Source: Hyphomicrobiales bacterium
GTDB taxonomy: Bacteria > Pseudomonadota > Alphaproteobacteria > Rhizobiales > Beijerinckiaceae
Direction: 5' to 3'
NCBI GenBank assembly: GCA_027483945.1
Contig: JAIXTM010000005.1
Coordinates: 124,001 to 188,000, forward strand
Length of the DNA: 64,000 nucleotides
A program made the position numbers and the translations under genes. Positions within the stretch are counted from its first letter, which is position 1, and every line of letters starts with the position of its first letter. The notes under the pieces were generated by a model that was not told the origin of the DNA, made no database searches, and was given only the letters and a program-made list of their open reading frames with translations. Shown in pieces: positions 1 to 7,404 of the stretch.

Positions 1-1
1 T

Positions 2-895
2 CGGGTCGAGACGACCTTCGTGGAGAGCGTCTCCGAGGCCGATGCAGAGCGCCCGATCGAGCAGCTCGTGCGCTCTGGCCATAAGCTGATCTTCACCACC
101 TCGTTCGGCTTCATGGAGCCGACGGCGAAGGTCGCCAAGAAATATCCGGACGTGAAGTTCGAGCACGCGACCGGCTACAAGCGCGACAAGAACCTCGCCA
201 CCTACGCCGCCAAGTTTCACGAAGGGCGCTACATCATCGGCCAGATCGCCGGCAAGATGACCAAGACCAACACGATCGGTTACGTGGGTGCGTATCCGAT
301 CCCCGAGGTCATCGCCGGTATCAACGCCTATTATCTCGGCGCCCAGTCGGTGAACCCCAACGTCAAGATCAAGATCGTCTGGGCCAATACCTGGTTCGAT
401 CCCGGCAAGGAAGCCGACGCCGCCAAGGCGCTGCTCGACCAGGGCGTGGACGTCCTGGCCCAGCACACGGACAGCCCGGCGCCGCTGCAGACGGCGGAAG
501 CGCGCGGCAAGCTCGGTTTCGGCCAGGCTTCCGACATGGAGCGCTTCGCGCCCAAGGCGCAGCTCACCGCGATCGTCGACGACTGGTCCGGCTACTACGT
601 CCAGCGCGTCCGCGCGGCACTCGAGGGCAAGTGGCAGAGCCAGGATGTCTGGGGCGGCCTCGACAGCGGCATGGTCGTGATGGCGCCCTACAAGAACATG
701 CCCGACGACGTGAAGAAGATGGCCCAGGACACCGAAGCCGCGATCAAGTCCGGCGCGCTCAATCCGTTCAAGTGCCCGGTCATGGGCCAGGACGGCAAGG
801 AGATCGAGTGCAAGGGCGGCAAGGCCCTGTCGGACGAGCAGGTCCTGTCGATGAACTTCTACGTGAAGGGCATCGACGACAAGGTTCCCCAATAG
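2..895 (+). CDS. BMP-family ABC transporter substrate-binding protein (5' truncated)
   Basis: Periplasmic binding component of a BMP (Bmp/Med/PnrA-like) ABC importer; characterised relatives bind purine nucleosides and similar small molecules, but the ligand cannot be read from the sequence. The frame is open from the left edge (RVETTFVESV...), so the signal peptide and roughly the first 60 residues lie outside the window; an in-frame GTG at 20 is internal, not the start. The 297 visible residues carry family hallmarks: TTSFGFMEPT, the IGYVGAYPIPEV segment and a DSPAPLQ loop. No permease or ATPase gene follows, so these must lie upstream of the window or elsewhere. A hairpin follows the stop, suggesting this is the last gene of its unit. 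Confidence 0.9.
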   Translation, partial: RVETTFVESVSEADAERPIEQLVRSGHKLIFTTSFGFMEPTAKVAKKYPDVKFEHATGYKRDKNLATYAAKFHEGRYIIGQIAGKMTKTNTIGYVGAYPIPEVIAGINAYYLGAQSVNPNVKIKIVWANTWFDPGKEADAAKALLDQGVDVLAQHTDSPAPLQTAEARGKLGFGQASDMERFAPKAQLTAIVDDWSGYYVQRVRAALEGKWQSQDVWGGLDSGMVVMAPYKNMPDDVKKMAQDTEAAIKSGALNPFKCPVMGQDGKEIECKGGKALSDEQVLSMNFYVKGIDDKVPQ

Positions 896-921
896 GTCCC
901 ATTGCCACGGCAGGACGGCTT

Positions 922-948
922 CCGGGCGGCGTTCGCGCTGCCCGGTTT
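922..948 (+). terminator. Rho-independent-like terminator after the BMP gene
   Basis: The sequence at 922-945 folds into a hairpin with CCGGGC-GGC pairing to GCT-GCCCGG around a short loop, followed by TTT. It lies 27 bases after the stop codon of the BMP gene and before the next start. Confidence 0.55.
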
Positions 949-977
949 CGTGTCCGGGCCCGGAACAGCCCTCGTCC

Positions 978-1535
978 ATGATCTCGATCCACGGCTATGC
1001 CATCGTGTCGGCGGACGACCGTATCGCCGACGCGTCCGGCGCGACGCCGTCCGCCCTGATGAACGCGGCGGACTGGGCCTATTTTCAGGCGGGCCTCGAC
1101 GCGGCGGACATCGTCGTTCTGGGGCGGCTCGGCCACGAGGCCAATCCCAATCTTAAGGGCAGGCGCAGGCTTGTCGTATCGACCGCGTCGCCGGGCCTCC
1201 AGGCTCGCCCGGATGGCCATTGGTGGAATCCTGGGCGCATGCCGTGGAACGAAGTGGCTGCGACTCTGCTGCCCGGCGGCGGGCGGGTCGCGGTACCGGG
1301 CGGGCAGGGGGTGTTCGATCTCTTCCTAGGTATCGGCTACGACATTTTCCACCTCTCGCGGGCGCCGAACGTGACGCTAGGCGAGGGCCGCTTGCTGTTC
1401 GCGGCCTGCGAGGAGGGGGTCCGCGCGGAGCATGTCCTGGCCTCCACCGGGCTGGCCGCCGGGCCGATGAAGGCGCTCGATCCGGGGCCGCCGGTCACGC
1501 TCACCCTGTGGCGGCGCGACCGGCAGGCCGGCTGA
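978..1535 (+). CDS. Dihydrofolate reductase / RibD C-terminal-like protein
   Basis: A 185-aa protein resembling the RibD C-terminal/DHFR-like NAD(P)H reductase fold: an N-terminal beta strand (ISIHGYAIVSADDRIAD), a central DIVVLGRLGHEANPN segment with the Gly-Arg typical of the cofactor-binding part, and VAVPGGQGVFDLFL, the G-G-x3-F motif common to these reductases. It is shorter than a RibD reductase and has no deaminase domain. The substrate is unknown; many such proteins are annotated only as dihydrofolate reductase family. The start follows the BMP terminator by about 30 bases. The stop abuts the convergent small gene at 1536, with no untranslated gap. Confidence 0.7.
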   Translation: MISIHGYAIVSADDRIADASGATPSALMNAADWAYFQAGLDAADIVVLGRLGHEANPNLKGRRRLVVSTASPGLQARPDGHWWNPGRMPWNEVAATLLPGGGRVAVPGGQGVFDLFLGIGYDIFHLSRAPNVTLGEGRLLFAACEEGVRAEHVLASTGLAAGPMKALDPGPPVTLTLWRRDRQAG

Positions 1536-1685
1536 TCATTTCTTCTCTTCCACCGTGATGCCGCGCGAACCGATGCTGATCTGCACCCCGTCCGGCTGCT
1601 TGCGCTCCTGGTAGAGATTATAGGCAAGGACGCCCGTCGCGACGACGAGCGCGCCAATGATGGCGAAGAGGATATTGCGTGGCAT
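1536..1685 (-). CDS. Small single-span membrane protein (49 aa), EcfG-promoter controlled
   Basis: The ATG at 1685 opens a 49-aa frame: MPRNILFAIIGALVVATGVL (one hydrophobic helix, residues 4-23), then YNLYQERKQPDGVQISIGSR and a charged C-terminus ending EEKK. A one-helix membrane anchor with a short polar tail is clear; function is unknown. I recall similar short proteins as conserved hypotheticals in Hyphomicrobiales. A near-perfect EcfG-type promoter lies about 70 bases upstream (1754-1778), so it is probably expressed in the general stress response. The gene is tail-to-tail with the DHFR-like gene. Confidence 0.7.
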   Translation of the reverse strand: MPRNILFAIIGALVVATGVLAYNLYQERKQPDGVQISIGSRGITVEEKK

Positions 1686-1753
1686 CGATACTCGCCCCGT
1701 TTCCGATAAACCGGCGGATGGACCGCCAGGTGTCGCCTTGGCGACAGCGGAAA

Positions 1754-1778
1754 AACGCAGCGGGAGCCGTTTCGTTCC
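1754..1778 (-). promoter_or_regulatory. EcfG-type (general stress sigma factor) promoter
   Basis: Reading the minus strand, GGAAC (1778-1774), a 16-base spacer and CGTT (1757-1754) match the alphaproteobacterial EcfG consensus GGAAC-N16/17-CGTT with no mismatch. It points at the 49-aa gene starting at 1685. It lies directly behind the stop of the 61-aa gene at 1780. Confidence 0.7.
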
Positions 1779-1779
1779 G

Positions 1780-1965
1780 TCAGGCGGCGGGGCGCTTCAC
1801 GTAGCGCAGATAAGCGAAGTCGGCGGCAATGGCGGCGAACAGGACCAGGGCGCGCGTGGCGCCACCCTCCACCCCGTAGATCCGCGCCGCGGCGAAGCCC
1901 ACGGCGATGCCGGCCGCCATCGTCAGGCACCAGAGCACGAGGTCGGGCAAGCGGATCGCGTTCAT
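1780..1965 (-). CDS. Small membrane protein (61 aa), unknown
   Basis: A 61-aa protein with two hydrophobic segments (about residues 6-29 and 38-54) joined by a short YGVEGGATR loop, ending YVKRPAA. I chose the ATG at 1965 (MNAIRLPDLV) because GAGAG precedes it and the upstream in-frame extension to 2040 is Arg/Pro-rich without a clear ribosome site. No family recognised. It lies upstream of, and in the same direction as, the 49-aa gene, but that gene has its own promoter between them. Confidence 0.55.
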   Translation of the reverse strand: MNAIRLPDLVLWCLTMAAGIAVGFAAARIYGVEGGATRALVLFAAIAADFAYLRYVKRPAA

Positions 1966-2140
1966 GGGGCACTCTCGTTCGAAGCGCCCAAGGGGTACCG
2001 CAATCCGGACGGACGGGGCCAGCGTGGCGGGTTGACGCATGAGGGAACCCTAGCCGCTGCGTTCCTAATCTCGCCACATCAGCCCGTCAGAAGGCCCGGC
2101 ATTGGGGGGCGCGATTCCAGCTTTTTCGGGATCCCGCCTT

Positions 2141-3313
2141 ATGAACAACGTCTCGACCGCGGCCCATGCCGCAGCCGATCCCGAAACCTGCGCCCGGGAC
2201 GAACTCGCCGATACGCGCTGGCTCGGTCCCCGGGCCGACCGGATGATCCGCCGCTACCGCCGCCGTCGCCCTGCCGTCAGGCGAGCGAGCGCCACGGCGT
2301 TCTGCTGCCTCGCGGTGCTCAGCCTCACCTGCAACACGGCCACGGCGCCGGTGCAGGAAGCGAAAGCTGCCGTGGAAGCACCGAGCCTGGCCAAGAGCCG
2401 GACGGTGCGCGGCAAGGACCGGCGCGTTGCTGCCCTCGATTCCATGATGCTTCGCCCGCCCGTCATCGAACCCTCGCCGTTGGGGCGGGCCGCGGGGCTC
2501 TTCGACGGCTTCAAGCCCGTCGCGCATGTCCCTCCGCCGCTCCTGCCGCCGGTTCCGACGCCGCAGGTCGGCGCCCTGCCGGATCCCAGGGAGCCGGTGA
2601 CCTTCGGCTCCGTCACGGTGCCCCGCCGGATCGTCGAACTGATCCTGCGGGCCGCGGCGGCGACGGACGTGGACCCGGTCTATCTTATGGCACTCGCCGA
2701 CAAGGAATCCGGGTTCATACCGGATGCCCAGGCGCCGACCTCGTCCGCCGCCGGGATGTTTCAGTTCATCGAGGCCACGTGGCTGGAGACGGTCAAGACC
2801 TTCGGCGCCCGGCACGGGCTGGCGGCTGAAGCGGCCAGGATCGAATTCGTCGACGACCGGGCCATGGTGCCTTCGTCCGCCGATCGGGAACGGATTCTCG
2901 CGCTGCGCCACGAGCCTTATCTCGCCGCCGTCATGGCTGCGGAGATGCTCAAGAGGCACCGTGCCGAGGTCGGTTTCCGGATCGGGCGCGACCTGAAGCC
3001 GTCTGAATTCTACCTGCCGCATTTCCTCGGGCCACAGGGCGCCGGGCAATTGCTGGAACTGGCCGGGTCCAAGCCGCGGGAGAACGCGGCTGAGATGTTC
3101 CCGGCCGCCGCACGAGCGAACAAGTCGATCTTCTTCGAGAAAACCCAGAAGACCGTGAAGAAGGGGAAGAAGACGATCACGGTCGCCGCCCTAAGGGGCG
3201 CGACGGTCGATGAGGTCTATCGCAGGCTCGACCGGATGATCGACCGTCGGCTGGACCGTTACGAGCCGGTCGCCGCCATGGCTGCATCTGTTCGGGTGGG
3301 CTCGGCCGACTGA
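2141..3313 (+). CDS. Lytic transglycosylase (SLT domain) protein
   Basis: Predicted periplasmic murein lytic transglycosylase, which cleaves the MurNAc-GlcNAc bond. The ATG at 2141 gives 390 aa; a TTG at 2102 would add 13 residues. After a basic N-terminus (RRYRRRRPAVRR) there is one hydrophobic segment (ASATAFCCLAVLSLTC), so the protein is a signal-anchor or lipoprotein-like export product, then a Pro-rich linker. The SLT-type domain occupies roughly residues 165-310: YLMALADKESGF with the catalytic Glu, then SSAAGMFQFIEATW, the usual S-AxGxxQF block. A Lys-rich stretch (KTQKTVKKGKKTITVAA) lies near the C-terminus. It stands alone between small genes and the cupin gene, and a hairpin follows the stop. 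Confidence 0.8.
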   Translation: MNNVSTAAHAAADPETCARDELADTRWLGPRADRMIRRYRRRRPAVRRASATAFCCLAVLSLTCNTATAPVQEAKAAVEAPSLAKSRTVRGKDRRVAALDSMMLRPPVIEPSPLGRAAGLFDGFKPVAHVPPPLLPPVPTPQVGALPDPREPVTFGSVTVPRRIVELILRAAAATDVDPVYLMALADKESGFIPDAQAPTSSAAGMFQFIEATWLETVKTFGARHGLAAEAARIEFVDDRAMVPSSADRERILALRHEPYLAAVMAAEMLKRHRAEVGFRIGRDLKPSEFYLPHFLGPQGAGQLLELAGSKPRENAAEMFPAAARANKSIFFEKTQKTVKKGKKTITVAALRGATVDEVYRRLDRMIDRRLDRYEPVAAMAASVRVGSAD

Positions 3314-3321
3314 CGCGAATA

Positions 3322-3339
3322 CGCCGGGATTTCCCGGCG
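3322..3339 (+). terminator. Hairpin after the lytic transglycosylase gene
   Basis: CGCCGGG (3322-3328), loop ATTT, CCCGGCG (3333-3339) form a 7-bp stem nine bases past the stop. There is no T-run, so termination efficiency is uncertain. Confidence 0.4.
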
Positions 3340-3471
3340 AGGGCGAGGGAGGGGCGCCGGGCGATGTTCGTGCCGCCCCTCCTGCCGCCCATGCCATCGT
3401 CTCGCGATATTGAGTTCCGTCCTTCGGTGGCGCAGGCTTCACGCTCCCTTGCGCGCGATCCGGAGACCGAC

Positions 3472-3882
3472 ATGCGCCGCTCTTTTCTTGCCGCCACCCT
3501 CGTCGCCGGCCCAGTCCTGGCCGGCGTAGTCTTCGCCGGATCGGCTGTCCTCGCGCAGCAGGACGGCATCCGCAGGGCCATACTGCAACGCTACGACGTG
3601 CCGGCGGGAACGGCGCACGAAACGGTGCTCGGCACCGCCGAGGTGGCCAAGGGAGGCAAGATCGCGCGCCATATCCATCACGGCGTGGAGATGGGCCTCG
3701 TGCTGGAGGGGCGGATGGTCCTGAAGATCGAGGGCCGTCCCGACCTCGTGCTGGAGGCCGGGCAGAGCTACCAGATCCCGGCAGGACTGGCTCACGAGGG
3801 CGACAATGTCGGCGACGGTCCGGCCAAGGTCGCCGCAGTCTATGTCGTCGAGAAGGGAAAGCCTTTCGCAGAGCCGCGCTGA
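3472..3882 (+). CDS. Secreted cupin-domain protein
   Basis: A 136-aa periplasmic cupin. The ATG at 3472 was chosen because GGAG precedes it and it opens directly into a signal peptide (MRRSFLAATLVAGPVLAGVV...VLAQQ, cleavage after the ALAQ-like site near residue 30); longer in-frame starts to 3364 would bury that signal. The cupin barrel has the first metal-binding box in KIARHIHHGVEMGLVLEG (His-His...Glu) and a second in YQIPAGLAHEG. Such single-domain small cupins bind a metal and a small ligand; some are enzymes, most are uncharacterised. It is monocistronic, ending at a bidirectional terminator shared with the DUF1236 gene. Confidence 0.8.
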   Translation: MRRSFLAATLVAGPVLAGVVFAGSAVLAQQDGIRRAILQRYDVPAGTAHETVLGTAEVAKGGKIARHIHHGVEMGLVLEGRMVLKIEGRPDLVLEAGQSYQIPAGLAHEGDNVGDGPAKVAAVYVVEKGKPFAEPR

Positions 3883-3892
3883 GCCAACGGAA

Positions 3893-3916
3893 AAGGCCCG
3901 GCCAAGGCCGGGCCTT
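3893..3916. terminator. Bidirectional terminator between cupin and DUF1236 genes
   Basis: An 11-bp perfect stem, AAGGCCCGGCC (3893-3903) and GGCCGGGCCTT (3906-3916), with a 2-base loop. It is flanked by AAAA on the left, giving a T-run on the minus strand. It sits between two converging genes and can serve both. Confidence 0.75.
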
Positions 3917-3961
3917 CCGTCTGCCGGAGCGAGCTCCGGCTCGACGCGATCCGAAGACCGG

Positions 3962-4351
3962 TTAGTCGATGACCTGGATCACCTTGCGGGTCCGCGGCTC
4001 GACGATCACGCGCTCGCCGTTCACATAGGCGTAGCTGTACTTCTCGTAGCGCGGAACCGTGCGGATCTCGACGGCCTCGGGGAGGGTCTCGCCGACGACC
4101 ACGCGGCTCTGGATGCGAACGTTCTCGGCCGGAGCGGTCTGAACGTAGGTGCGGACCTCGGCCGGCGGCGGATCGATCGCCGTGCCGACAACGCCGCCGG
4201 CGATGCCGCCGACAACCGCGCCGACCGGACCGCCCAGGACCGCGCCCGTGGCCGCGCCGCCGGCGACGCCGGCCGCAGTGCCTTCCTGCGCGAAAGCCGC
4301 GCCGGGGATCATCAGAGCCGCAACACCGGCGGCAATCATGAACTTACGCAT
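3962..4351 (-). CDS. DUF1236 domain-containing exported protein
   Basis: A 129-aa exported protein. MRKFMIAAGVAALMIPGAAFAQE is a clean Sec signal peptide cut after AFA. A Gly/Ala/Val-rich middle (about residues 24-58, GGVAG/GAVLGGPVGAVVGG) resembles the glycine-zipper part of surface proteins, and the C-terminal part (VRTYVQ...RIQSRVVVGETLPEAVEIRTVP...YAYVNGERVIVEPRTRKVIQVID) is the DUF1236 domain, common in Hyphomicrobiales and of unknown function. AAGGAGAG stands just before the ATG at 4351. An EcfG-type promoter lies 45 bases upstream, so the gene is probably induced by general stress. Confidence 0.85.
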   Translation of the reverse strand: MRKFMIAAGVAALMIPGAAFAQEGTAAGVAGGAATGAVLGGPVGAVVGGIAGGVVGTAIDPPPAEVRTYVQTAPAENVRIQSRVVVGETLPEAVEIRTVPRYEKYSYAYVNGERVIVEPRTRKVIQVID

Positions 4352-4395
4352 CTCGTCTCTCCTTTGTCGTGGGTGAGAAGCAGGTTCGCTGCATC

Positions 4396-4420
4396 AACGG
4401 CCGTTGCGCCTGCGGGTTCC
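4396..4420 (-). promoter_or_regulatory. EcfG-type promoter of the DUF1236 gene
   Basis: On the minus strand GGAAC (4420-4416), exactly 16 bases, then CGTT (4399-4396), a perfect match to the EcfG consensus. The transcript would start near 4390 and reach the ATG at 4351 after roughly 40 bases. The rest of the 4352-4677 gap holds no other signal I can support. Confidence 0.75.
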
Positions 4421-4677
4421 CTAGCGGCGTGCCGCTTCCCGCCCGTCCGCCTTCACGTCCAGGCGAAGCTGTTGCGGCGGCTCGTTTTTCTCTGTCGCAA
4501 TCTGTGATCCGGCTGGGTTTTTTCGGCTCGTGGCGGCTCCCGGACGATGCCTGGGCCATGAAAATCCCGCCGGAATGCGGAGGAGGTCGCGATAGGCCCG
4601 AGGCTTCGCGCTTCGCCTATGAATTGCTTAAGGAGTCCCGGTACAGCTTGGTGACGATCGAGATTCGCGTCAGGCCC

Positions 4678-6822
4678 ATGATCCAGTCTCATCGGATCGA
4701 ACCACTGTCCGACCGCCGCGTCCGCCCGTCCGGACCCGCCGAGCCGACGATGCTGCTGCGTCTGGCACGCGCCGGGCTGGACGCGCGGCATGCCTGGCTC
4801 GTCGTGCCTTGCGAGGCGGGGAGCCTGATCGCGTCGGCAGACGATGCCGGCCCACCGCCTGCCGGCCTGCTGGAAGCCGCCTGCACGATCTATTGCGACG
4901 CCCATGAGGGCTTCGGCGTGGAAGGCGGCTTCGCCTATGCCGGGGTGCCCGTGTCCGGCGAGGCCGCCGTCCTGCTCGTCGCCGGCCCGGCAGATCGCGG
5001 CTTCGGGCCGGATCACGTCACGGTTCTCGCCGGCATCGCCCGGCTCATCGGCGCCGCGCTCGCGGAGGATGCGCCGGAGGTCAGGCTCGCCCGCGCCCAG
5101 GCCGTGCTTGCCGCGCAATCCGCCACCATCCGGCGGCAGATCCGCGACCTCGCCCATAGCCGCAAGATCTTCGACAGCGCTTCGTCGGTCGCCCGGATCG
5201 GCGTCTGGCAGTGCACGCTGCCGGACCAGGAGCTCACCTGGACCGATGGCGTCTATGACATTTTCGAGCTGCCGCGCGGCGTCCCCGTGCCGCGCGAGGC
5301 CGTGCTCCCGTTCTACGATCCGGAATCGCTGGCGGAGCTGGACCGGGTCCGCAGCCGCGCCATCGCGGAGCGCGGCAGCTTCACGCTGGACGCGCGGATC
5401 GTGACGGCCAAGGGCCGGCGTCGCTGGATGCGGATCACCGCCAACGTCGAATGCGAGAACGGCGAGCCGGTGCGCATCTTCGGCATGAAGCAGGACATCA
5501 CGGAGGAGAAGGCGCTCTGGGAGCAGACGCGCCAGCTCGCCGAGCGCGACGTGATGACCGGCCTTGCCAACCGCATCGTGTTCCAGGCGGCGCTGACCGA
5601 TACCTGCCGAACCGCCGGTGACCGCAGCGTCGCGCTGCTGCTGATCGACCTGGACGGCTTCAAGCATGTCAATGACACGTTCGGGCACGGCGTCGGCGAC
5701 GAATGCCTGAAGCAGATCGCCCGGCGGCTGAACGAGATCTGCGGCAGCGCGCGGCTCGTGGCACGGCTCGGCGGCGACGAATTCGCCGTGCTGATGAATC
5801 CCGGCTGCACGGGGGAGGACGTCGATCGCCTCGCCGCCGCCATCCTGGACGCGGTGCGCCAGCCCATCGTCTGGCAGGACCAGTCCTTCCAGCTCGGCGC
5901 GTCGATCGGCGTCGACCTGGCGGAGATCTCCATCGGGCGCGATCCCGCCGAACTGCTCACGCGCGCCGACATCGCGCTCTATGCGGCCAAGATGGGCGGC
6001 CGCAACACGATGATGCGCTTCGTGCCGCGCATGAAGGCCGAGGTCGATTCCCGCTACGAGATCGTGCGCAGCATCGCGGGCGCGCTCGATCAGGGCGAAC
6101 TGGCGCTGTTCTACCAGCCGAAGGTCTGCCTGAAGACCCGTCGGCTGCTCGGTTTCGAAGCGCTCCTGCGCTGGCAGAAGGATGGCGAGATCATCTCGGC
6201 GGGTGCCTTCGCGCCGGCCTTCGATGATCCCGAACTCGCCCGGCGCCTGGGGCACTGGGTGATGGGCCGCGCCCTCGACCAGGCGAAAGCCTGGCACGAG
6301 GCCGGGTTCGCCTTCGGCCATATCGCGGTGAACCTGACGGCGACGCAGCTGCGCGAGCATATGTTCGCCCGCGCCCTGTCCGCGCAGATCGCCGCCCGCG
6401 GGCTGGAGCCCCACATGGTCCAGGTGGAGGTCACCGAGGACATCGTGATCGGCGACGGGATCGGATCGGTGAAGCGGACGCTTGGCCAGTTGCGCGACCT
6501 CGGCATCCGCTCGGCGCTCGACGATTTCGGCACCGGCTATGCATCGCTGGTCCACCTGCGCTCCTGCCCGGTGGACGCCATCAAGATCGACCGCTCCTTC
6601 GTGATGCGCTTCCTGACATCGCCGCAGGACCGGGCGATCCTGGAATCGGTGGTGCGTCTTGGCCTCGATCTCGGCATGCAGGTCATCGCCGAGGGGATCG
6701 AGGACGAGGCGCAACTGGCTTATCTCGCCGGGCTCGGATGCCCGATGGGGCAGGGCTTCCTCTTTGCCCGCGCCATGCCGGCCGGCGAGGCCAAGGCCTG
6801 GGTGGACACCCAGGCGGCCTGA
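4678..6822 (+). CDS. GGDEF-EAL cyclic-di-GMP protein with PAS/GAF-like sensor region
   Basis: Bifunctional-looking c-di-GMP enzyme, 714 aa from the ATG at 4678; a GTG at 4651 with AAGGAG upstream is an alternative start. Residues about 1-140 form a GAF-like region, about 160-275 a PAS-like domain (ARIGVWQCTLPDQELTWTDG ... RIFGMKQDITEEKA), about 280-445 GGDEF (the GGDEF motif itself at 365-369), about 455-705 EAL. The EAL motif (FEALLRW, Glu at 494), NLTATQL, VTEDI, LDDFGTGY, IKIDRSF and VIAEGIE are all present, so phosphodiesterase activity is plausible. The GGDEF signature is intact, but the RxxD product-inhibition site is absent (GSAR in its place). No transmembrane segment, so it is cytoplasmic. 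Monocistronic. Confidence 0.9.
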   Translation: MIQSHRIEPLSDRRVRPSGPAEPTMLLRLARAGLDARHAWLVVPCEAGSLIASADDAGPPPAGLLEAACTIYCDAHEGFGVEGGFAYAGVPVSGEAAVLLVAGPADRGFGPDHVTVLAGIARLIGAALAEDAPEVRLARAQAVLAAQSATIRRQIRDLAHSRKIFDSASSVARIGVWQCTLPDQELTWTDGVYDIFELPRGVPVPREAVLPFYDPESLAELDRVRSRAIAERGSFTLDARIVTAKGRRRWMRITANVECENGEPVRIFGMKQDITEEKALWEQTRQLAERDVMTGLANRIVFQAALTDTCRTAGDRSVALLLIDLDGFKHVNDTFGHGVGDECLKQIARRLNEICGSARLVARLGGDEFAVLMNPGCTGEDVDRLAAAILDAVRQPIVWQDQSFQLGASIGVDLAEISIGRDPAELLTRADIALYAAKMGGRNTMMRFVPRMKAEVDSRYEIVRSIAGALDQGELALFYQPKVCLKTRRLLGFEALLRWQKDGEIISAGAFAPAFDDPELARRLGHWVMGRALDQAKAWHEAGFAFGHIAVNLTATQLREHMFARALSAQIAARGLEPHMVQVEVTEDIVIGDGIGSVKRTLGQLRDLGIRSALDDFGTGYASLVHLRSCPVDAIKIDRSFVMRFLTSPQDRAILESVVRLGLDLGMQVIAEGIEDEAQLAYLAGLGCPMGQGFLFARAMPAGEAKAWVDTQAA

Positions 6823-6841
6823 CGCCGACGGGCGGGCGCAT

Positions 6842-7054
6842 TCAGGCCGGCCGCGTGCCGCCGCCCTTCTTCTCCGGATCGTGGGTGTGATGGCTGTCCG
6901 CCTCGCCGCCGCCGCCGGACACTTGGCTGCGGGCGCGGCGATCCGTGGGATCGGAGGCGGGCTTCTTCGGATCAGGCGGCGCCTTGGCGTTCTCATGCGA
7001 GGCGCCGGGTCCGCCCTGGCGGATCGTGTTGGGGTGCTTGCTCGACGTGGACAT
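6842..7054 (-). CDS. Small disordered hydrophilic protein (70 aa)
   Basis: A 70-aa protein, MSTSSKHPNTIRQGGPGASH..., rich in Gly, Pro, Ser, Asp and Lys with no hydrophobic segment and no Cys; predicted disordered. GAGGAGG lies a few bases before the ATG at 7054, supporting translation. It follows the 65-aa gene by ten bases in the same direction and is presumably its operon partner, sharing the EcfG promoter at 7284-7308. Small hydrophilic proteins of this kind are frequent in general-stress regulons; no specific function is known to me. Confidence 0.6.
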   Translation of the reverse strand: MSTSSKHPNTIRQGGPGASHENAKAPPDPKKPASDPTDRRARSQVSGGGGEADSHHTHDPEKKGGGTRPA

Positions 7055-7064
7055 CGGGGCCTCC

Positions 7065-7262
7065 TCAGCGGTCCTGCTGGTAACCCTGATGGGTGGTGTT
7101 CTGCTTCGTGTTCCCCTCCTGGTCCTGCTGGTCGAGGTTCACGGCGCCCTGCCGGCGCGTCGGGGTGCCCGGCGGCGTCTTGTCGAGCGGCGCACGCCCG
7201 TCCTCGCCGGTTCCGGCGGGGCTTCGGTTCTGCGGCGGGACGGGCGGTGTCTTGGCATTCAT
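7065..7262 (-). CDS. Small disordered hydrophilic protein (65 aa)
   Basis: The ATG at 7262 is preceded by a strong AAGGAGG at the right distance, so the longer frame to 7313 is not used. The product, MNAKTPPVPPQNRSPAGTGE..., is rich in Pro, Gly, Gln, Asn and Thr, with an NLDQQDQEGNTKQNTTHQGY stretch near its C-terminus; it has no predicted fold, membrane segment or Cys. It is the first gene of a two-gene unit under an EcfG-type promoter whose -10 element lies only 22 bases before the start, giving a very short leader. Confidence 0.65.
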   Translation of the reverse strand: MNAKTPPVPPQNRSPAGTGEDGRAPLDKTPPGTPTRRQGAVNLDQQDQEGNTKQNTTHQGYQQDR

Positions 7263-7283
7263 GGGCTGTCCTCCTTGAAGGAG

Positions 7284-7308
7284 AACGGAGCTTGGATGCC
7301 GACGTTCC
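7284..7308 (-). promoter_or_regulatory. EcfG-type promoter of the small disordered-protein operon
   Basis: Minus-strand GGAAC (7308-7304), a 16-base spacer, CGTT (7287-7284): exact consensus. Transcription would begin around 7277, just before the ribosome-binding site at 7270-7276 of the gene starting at 7262. Confidence 0.8.
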
Positions 7309-7346
7309 AGCAAAGGCCCTTTCCGCGGACCGTCGCCTAAACGAAG

Positions 7347-7368
7347 CCGGGCCGCGTAAGCGGCCCGG
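7347..7368 (-). terminator. Terminator after nrdJ
   Basis: CCGGGCCGC (7347-7355), loop GTAA, GCGGCCCGG (7360-7368): a 9-bp perfect GC stem 37 bases past the nrdJ stop. On the minus strand it is followed by CTTCGTTT, a weak T tract. Confidence 0.7.
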
Positions 7369-7404
7369 ATCGTGCGGTTGTCGTCAGGCGGAAGCCTTGG
7401 ATGC

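Noticed and set aside
4453-6996. 847-codon minus-strand frame opposite the GGDEF-EAL gene
   Set aside because: Antisense shadow of a well-supported protein; its translation is low-complexity Arg/Ala/Leu/Asp-rich with no family features.
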